DNA of 63,000 nt from Strigamia acuminata (Eukaryota; Arthropoda; Chilopoda; Geophilomorpha; Linotaeniidae), in NCBI GenBank assembly GCA_949358305.1, contig CASHSZ010000031.1:1-63000 (forward strand). The letters run 5' to 3'. The notes below the pieces were generated by a model. The model was not told where the DNA came from. It saw only the letters and a program-made list of their open reading frames with translations, and searched no databases. The translations under genes were made by a program, and so were the position numbers. This document shows positions 57,718 to 63,000 of this stretch, in pieces (the stretch's first letter is position 1; each line of letters opens with the position of its first letter).

Positions 57718-57868
57718 GAAAAAATTGATCGTGTATTTGTAATAATGATAACAATAAAGATGATTAATGTGGATTTTTTTTTTTTTTTTTTTGTAAAAAA
57801 AAAATAAAAGCAAATGGGGAAGAGTCGGACAATGCAAATTATGAGAAAAAAATAAAATTAAATAAAAA

Positions 57869-58450
57869 CTAATGTTCATTGACGCCACCTCCATCATTTC
57901 CGGCGGGCGCTTGGTAATCGTGTGCCTCCGCCCAATGAGTGACGAGATCCCCGGGAGAGGGCGTCTCCGCACAAAACGGACAGCGTCGCCCGTTGAGTCG
58001 GTGCACTCGTTTCAACGCCTAAGAAGAAAGGGGAAAAAATAAAAATACGAATTAGTTAACTAGTGTGTGAGTGAAGAGGATAATTGGACACTCACCGATG
58101 CCAGACAGACGGGCTCGCGCGAGAATTTTTTCAACAGCCCTCGGACGAAATCATTCGCGTCCTTGTGGATGTTGTGTCGCTGTCGCTGGTGGCGAAAGAC
58201 GTCGACGCAGAAGAATCCGTCCGGTCCTGAGGCACGTGGGGCGGGGGGGGGGGGGGGAAGAAAAAGAAAAAAAAAAATTAAAATAAAATTAAAAAATATT
58301 TATGTATATAAAATAAATAAAACATATGGAATAAAAGATATAAAATAATAAGTAAATAAATAAACGTTTCTTACTATCGGGGTGTTTATCATCGCATAGA
58401 GCGCAGGAGTATGACCTGCCGCCACCCTCCTCTTGTGGTGCTTCCGCCAT
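57869..58450 (-). CDS. Gene I: short double zinc-finger protein
   Basis: Exons 58450-58375, 58226-58096 and 58018-57869 have phases 1 and 0 and give 118 residues. SYSCALC starts zinc unit 1. After the phase-1 intron comes FFCVDVFRHQRQRHNIH. After a phase-0 intron comes ALKRVHRLNGRRCPFCAE, then HWAEAHDY, completing unit 2. Both intron positions and phases match gene H; the second also matches gene A. It lacks the N-terminal coiled coil and the acidic or PHD extensions, so it is a minimal copy of the module. Paired CxxC/H..H units suggest zinc binding and DNA or protein contact (inference). Confidence 0.75.
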
Positions 58451-58492
58451 TTTCCTTTTGTTTGTGAGACGAGTAAACAACTGAAAATAAAT

Positions 58493-58493
<1 letters not shown>

Positions 58494-58573
<80 letters not shown>
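58494..58573. repeat. (GA)n microsatellite
   Basis: About 40 GA units directly upstream of gene I. Confidence 0.97.
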
Positions 58574-58578
<5 letters not shown>

Positions 58579-58869
58579 TGGGCGTGGTCCATTGACCGAG
58601 AAATCACACAAAGCATCAAACTTACTTACCAACGAACACGAGGTGGCAGTGAGGATCAGACGGAAGATGAAACGCGCGCGTTTGATATAAGCTGCCGAAC
58701 CAAAGTGTGTGTATGTCGTGAGCGGCTGATGTGACATCTGGTGGCAGTCCGAGAACGATTTAAGTTTGAACTATGGAGCGTCGGCAAATGAACGGGTCTC
58801 TCTCGTTGGCAATCCTCGTTGTTCCGACGAATCCTGCTATCGCCGTCTTTGTGGTCCTCGTCACGGTCG

Positions 58870-61800
58870 TCGTTTTTATTTAACTCGAAACGAACGTTAA
58901 TACTAAGTTTCCAATGTGCGTAGACGCGCGTGATTCGCGCGTGATTTGCGCGTTTTCCACATGTGGTGCCCCCGTCACGCGTGAATACAAAACGTCGACC
59001 CAATAAATTCCGAAATTGGGCTAATCTTGTTTTATTCGCCCATGTGCGCTTACCCATATATTTTGTTTTTCAGTTTGTGGAAAAGTTCATTGCCTGTGGT
59101 TTTCGGCGCGTACATGGCAAACGCGGGAAAATTTGCGGTGGTAGCGCGCTTTGGTGGCAATAAAAAAAAAAAAACACCATAATGTTAAAAATGGAAATCC
59201 CGTGCAGAAGCTTATTTTTGAACAAATTGTTTGGGGCTGCCGGTGCTTGTCGGCGCCAGCTGCCCCGTATTCTGTACAGAGAGACGTTCAAAAGAACATC
59301 TATTAACTCATACAGTAGAAAAACCACAGAAGTGAGTAAAACAATCGCGGAAAACCAAAACCCTCCGGATTTCCGCGAGGGCCAGGATTGGTCTGGATTA
59401 CTGGAATCACTCTCGAAGCCCGTCGAATGCGTTGATGGAGATTCGCACCAACTACGACAGCGCGTGGCAACCGGAAGGTGAAATTAAAATATAAAACGGC
59501 GGATATTTTACAAAACTTTTGTATCGGTCGTTTGGTACAAAGATAATGTGATTAACTATTGGAATACGAACCGCGAAACCGATACCACGATCCGAAATTT
59601 AAACTTTAATCGTCCACCCATTGTCGATCGCCAGACATCTATAAGCGATAGGTGCGCCCTTTTCATTTTCGTGTCGCTCCCCCAGAGTTTGTGGGTCTAA
59701 CCTGACCTAATCTTACCCAATTCGAATCTGAATTTGAATCTAAATTTTGCGTTTTTATTATCGTTTCAATATTATACGAGTTTCTTTTTATTAAACAATT
59801 ACATTTTCAATTCTCGTTGGTAGTTAATTGCGCCCTGGTGCGTTGCCATAAACACCGGACACTTTGTGGACATATATCCACGTTGACGGACATCAGCATC
59901 GCATCACACGCATTATCGCGCGCGCGAACGCGCTCGTGCGAGTATGTACGCCGTCGGGGACTTCGCTTCGCGGTCGCGCATCGACGTCGAAACATGCCGT
60001 ATCGGTGTGCGGACGTTTTCTATGCCCACAACGAACCGAATCTGTCGGACGCGAGTAGAATGCGCGTCACGAGGTCTAGACTAACGGATGAGTGTCGATG
60101 TGGGAGCTTATTTTTGGGACGAGTCGTCGGGGTTGCCGCCGCCTTCGCCACCGCTCAACGAGCCCAACTGTCACTATTCGTCGGGATGGATGCGTTTTGT
60201 TCCCGACTTATTTATCTATTTATTAATTTTTTTCTTTTTTTTTTGACCGGCCCGAAGGCCAGTCTGAGACCGAGAGGCAGGCGGGAGACGCGTATCGCCG
60301 TTGGATCCAACAGCATCATAGAGTGCAAAGAGTTAACCGCTGACCTCGAAAGGAAACTAGCAAACAAGCTGTACGATCGATTGGTCTAAAAAGGCTCACA
60401 AAACCCATCGAGTGCAGTGATATAAACTCGCGTCGACTACGTTGGTGCAGCGTGTATTGCGAGATGAAATTTAAATCGTAAACCAATTGAGACGTTCACG
60501 ATCTTGTTTCACGCAACATCTACCACGAAAATCTAATTAATGACTGGATCACATGACACAAAATTAATTCTACGACCGGGAAATCGATTTCTATTTTTTA
60601 AAGACTTTTATTTAACTCGGCGCGAGATTCTACCTACAAACGATAAACGCATCCTTTTTATTTTCTTGTTGTCGTCTCGAGAGTCTGTGGATCTACAACC
60701 TGGCCTAATCTGACCTAATTCAAATCTAAATTTGAATCTGAATTTTGCGTTTTCTTTATTGTTTCAACATTATACGAGTTTCCTTTTGTTAAACAATTAT
60801 GTTTTGAATTTTCGTAAGTGGTTGGTTAATTGCGTCCCGGTGCGTTGCCATAAACACAAAGCACTCTGCGGACATTTATCCACGTTGCCGGACATTATTA
60901 TCGACGCCCGCGTCGAAAGACCGTGTCGAGCTCATCGGCATCGCATCACACGCAATATCGCGCGCGCGAACGCGCTTGTGCGAGTATGTACGTCGTCGGG
61001 GACTCGGCTTCGCGGTCGCGCATCGACGTCGAAACATGCCGTATCGGTGTGCGGATGTTTTCTATGCCCACAACGAACCGAATCTGTCGGACGCGAGTAG
61101 AATGCACGTCAAGAGGTTTAGACTAACGGATGAGTGTCGATGTGGGAGCTTATTTTTGGGACGAGTCGTCGGGGTTGCCGCTGCCACCACCGCCACCGTC
61201 CAGCGACCCCAACCGCCTTTATTCGCCGACTCGTTTATTTATTTATTTATTTATTTATTTGTTTATTTTTTTTGACCGGCCCGAAGGCCAGTCTGAGACC
61301 GAGAGAGCGAGGAAGGCGTTCAAGAAGGACGCCTACAGCCACTGGAAGCGAGAACCCGGCTACCACGCCGCCCGGCGGGTACTGAGCCGCTCGACCGAGC
61401 GGCGGGCCCGAGTTCCGCTGGCGATCTGAAAGTGTTGGCAAAACCCATCGAACGTGTTGAGGAAGACTCCGATCGACTGGGACGGCGCGAGACCCCCGGG
61501 AGATGGAAATAAAATACGAAACAACGGATTCCCTACAAATTTTTTTTCCCGGTAAATTACGACGAAGATAATCTAATTAACGGTTAAAGTACGAACCGCA
61601 GAGTCGGTGCCACGACCGGAGAATTAAAACTTTAATCGTCTTTCTTTTTCGGGTGATATTTTTTTTATCCCGTATCGATCGCTACATCGGACACGGGTAG
61701 AATGCACGCGACCGCGCGCACATTTAAATAAACGAACGGGTGCCGATACGAGAGCTTATTTTTTGGGACGAGTCGTCGGGGTTGCCGTCGCCGCCGTCGC

Positions 61801-62720
61801 TCAACGACCCCAGCCGCATCTATTCGCCGGGAAGGATACGTTCTATTTTCGGATTTATTTATTTATTTATTTATTTTGACCGGCCCGAAGGCCAGTCTGA
61901 GAGACACGGGATGAACGCGCACAAATGCCACATCATCGACCGGACGCTGAAGCATCGACCGTTTACTCGGTCGAGGAAATTTTAAACTATATAACCATCG
62001 ACCGGTCAGTTGGGGAGGCGCGCCCGGTACTATACGAGACGGTCCGCCCCGATCTGAAAACGCTCGCCGAACCCGCAGAACGCGTTCGGTGAGACTCGCG
62101 TCGACTACGACGACGCGAGACTCCCGGAAAGTGAAAATAAAATACGAAACGATTGATTTTCTGTAAAAATTTTATTATGACGAGTTGCGACGAAGATAAC
62201 CTAATTAATGACTGGAGCACACGGCGCGAAATTAATCCTATGATCGGGAAATGCATTTATATTTTTTAAAGACTCTGGTTTGACCAGGCACGAACGTTTA
62301 TGTACGAGATCCAACGTCCGATCACGTGACATGTGATATATTTCGCAAAACCACCACGCCGTTTCTCCAAATTAGGTTTTCACGAAACTCGATTCTATTT
62401 TTACCCACGTGGTCACGTGCCCTTCCCGATATCAAAATCGCGTTTTAGCGAAACCCGAAGTTTCGTTTTTAATCGGCTGTTTTTGTTGGACACGAAGAAG
62501 CGTTATAGCGCGATCGCGCTAAGCGAGATTTGTAAAGTTGAGGATGCGTTACAACGCGTTTTCAAAAAACGGTTTGCCAAGAATGATAAAACACGCGCGA
62601 TCGTGCGGATTGTACGAATAGGTGAAATCCGCAGAATCCGCCACGAGACTGCGAACAGGGGGTCAAGGTATAGGCCGCCGTAATGTTAAATATAGGGTCC
62701 CTTTCGCACTCCGCGAAATC
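58870..62720 (+). repeat. R1 dispersed repeat, degenerate tandem series
   Basis: Successive copies lie about 1 kb apart: hairpins near 59233, 60128, 61166 and 61780, and GGCCAGTCTGAGAC blocks at 60256, 61280 and 61885. Blocks shared between copies include AATTACATTTTCAATTCTCG, GGACATATATCCACGTTGAC and GAAACATGCCGTATCGGTGT. The last part (62640-62720) matches 40316-40370. No reading frame is conserved. No gene was supported here. Confidence 0.75.
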
Positions 62721-63000
62721 CGCATGCGCGCCATAGGGTTATACACGAATAGTTTTGATAATAATTCATGTGGATTGATTTTGAATATTTATTGAATTTT
62801 GACAAATTGTTTTTAATGTTTGTTGCTTTGAACTGTTATCAGGGAAATTTTAGTTCTATATTTGAAATATGAGTGGTGAAATGGTGTAATTATTTTGCTT
62901 TTAAATAGAAGCAAACCAGAAAGAAGGATATCAGAGATCAAATTGTTTTGTTGTTTGTTGTTTTAAATTGTTTTCATTGAAATTTTAGTTTTATATTTTG
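62721..63000. other. AT-rich right edge, no gene
   Basis: AT-rich DNA with a roughly repeated TTGTTTGTTGTTTTGAA-type segment (about 62815 and 62950). Nothing coding was seen. Confidence 0.5.

Noticed and set aside
60108-61985. Short frames sharing an RPEGQSE-type start in R1
   Set aside because: They are reads through repeated DNA; frames shift between copies and no common protein is kept.
1-63000. Integrated nimavirus- or herpesvirus-like genome
   Set aside because: Apart from TK there are no hallmark viral genes, and nearly all genes carry spliceosomal introns. It remains only a low-weight hypothesis.

Overview
This window is nuclear DNA of an intron-rich eukaryote, most likely an animal. 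The evidence is many genes split into short exons with GT...AG introns, an intron-containing piggyBac-type transposase, a Ty3/gypsy retroelement, tRNA-derived SINE-like copies, MITEs and fold-back elements, dense microsatellites, and CGCCAT (YY1/Pho-like) elements upstream of genes. Nothing looks bacterial or organellar. I cannot name the species.

Layout. 1-5.1 kb: a Ty3/gypsy element with a long gag and a pol in the -1 frame, broken inside RNase H. 5.4-9.85 kb: a nested palindromic satellite with 56-bp monomers in a 258-bp higher-order repeat on both arms and 551-bp units in the middle, centred near 7482. 9.86-11.14 kb: an imperfect fold-back element. 11.4-36.2 kb: the gene-rich part, with gene 1 (11.4-12.8, +), gene A (16.5-20.0, +), the piggyBac transposase (21.1-23.5, +), gene B (23.7-25.0, -), gene C (26.3-26.8, -), gene N (28.2-28.9, +), a thymidine kinase relic (29.7), gene H (30.2-32.2, -) and gene G (32.5-36.2, -). 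36.2-63 kb: mostly diverged copies of one dispersed repeat (called R1 here) that carries a conserved hairpin. Gene islands lie within it: F (41.9-42.5, +), K (44.8-45.3, +), D (47.4-48.0, -), L (49.4-50.4, +), thymidine kinase (50.6-51.1, -), P (54.8-55.5, -), E (56.8-57.7, +) and I (57.9-58.5, -).

The unusual content is a set of related genes that I do not recognise as a described family. Genes A, H and I share a paired zinc-finger module (a CxxC...HW(R/x)xxH unit followed by a CPxC...H...H unit) with a conserved phase-0 intron between the two units. H and I also share a phase-1 intron just after the first CxxC. Genes C, D, E, F, gene 1 and the N-terminal half of H share another layout: a Pro/Ser/Lys-rich exon, a phase-0 intron, a coiled-coil exon and an acidic C-terminus. 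H joins the two modules, so the shorter genes look like part-gene paralogs. A adds a PHD-like finger and a possible RTC4-like C-terminus. L and P are unrelated to these by sequence but are both built from 78-nt phase-2 exons; in L a 161-bp exon-plus-intron unit is tandemly duplicated. K resembles a retropepsin that has lost its catalytic Asp.

All exon structures below were assembled by eye from splice signals and phase consistency. Each coordinate range spans introns. Functions are inferred unless a motif is stated.
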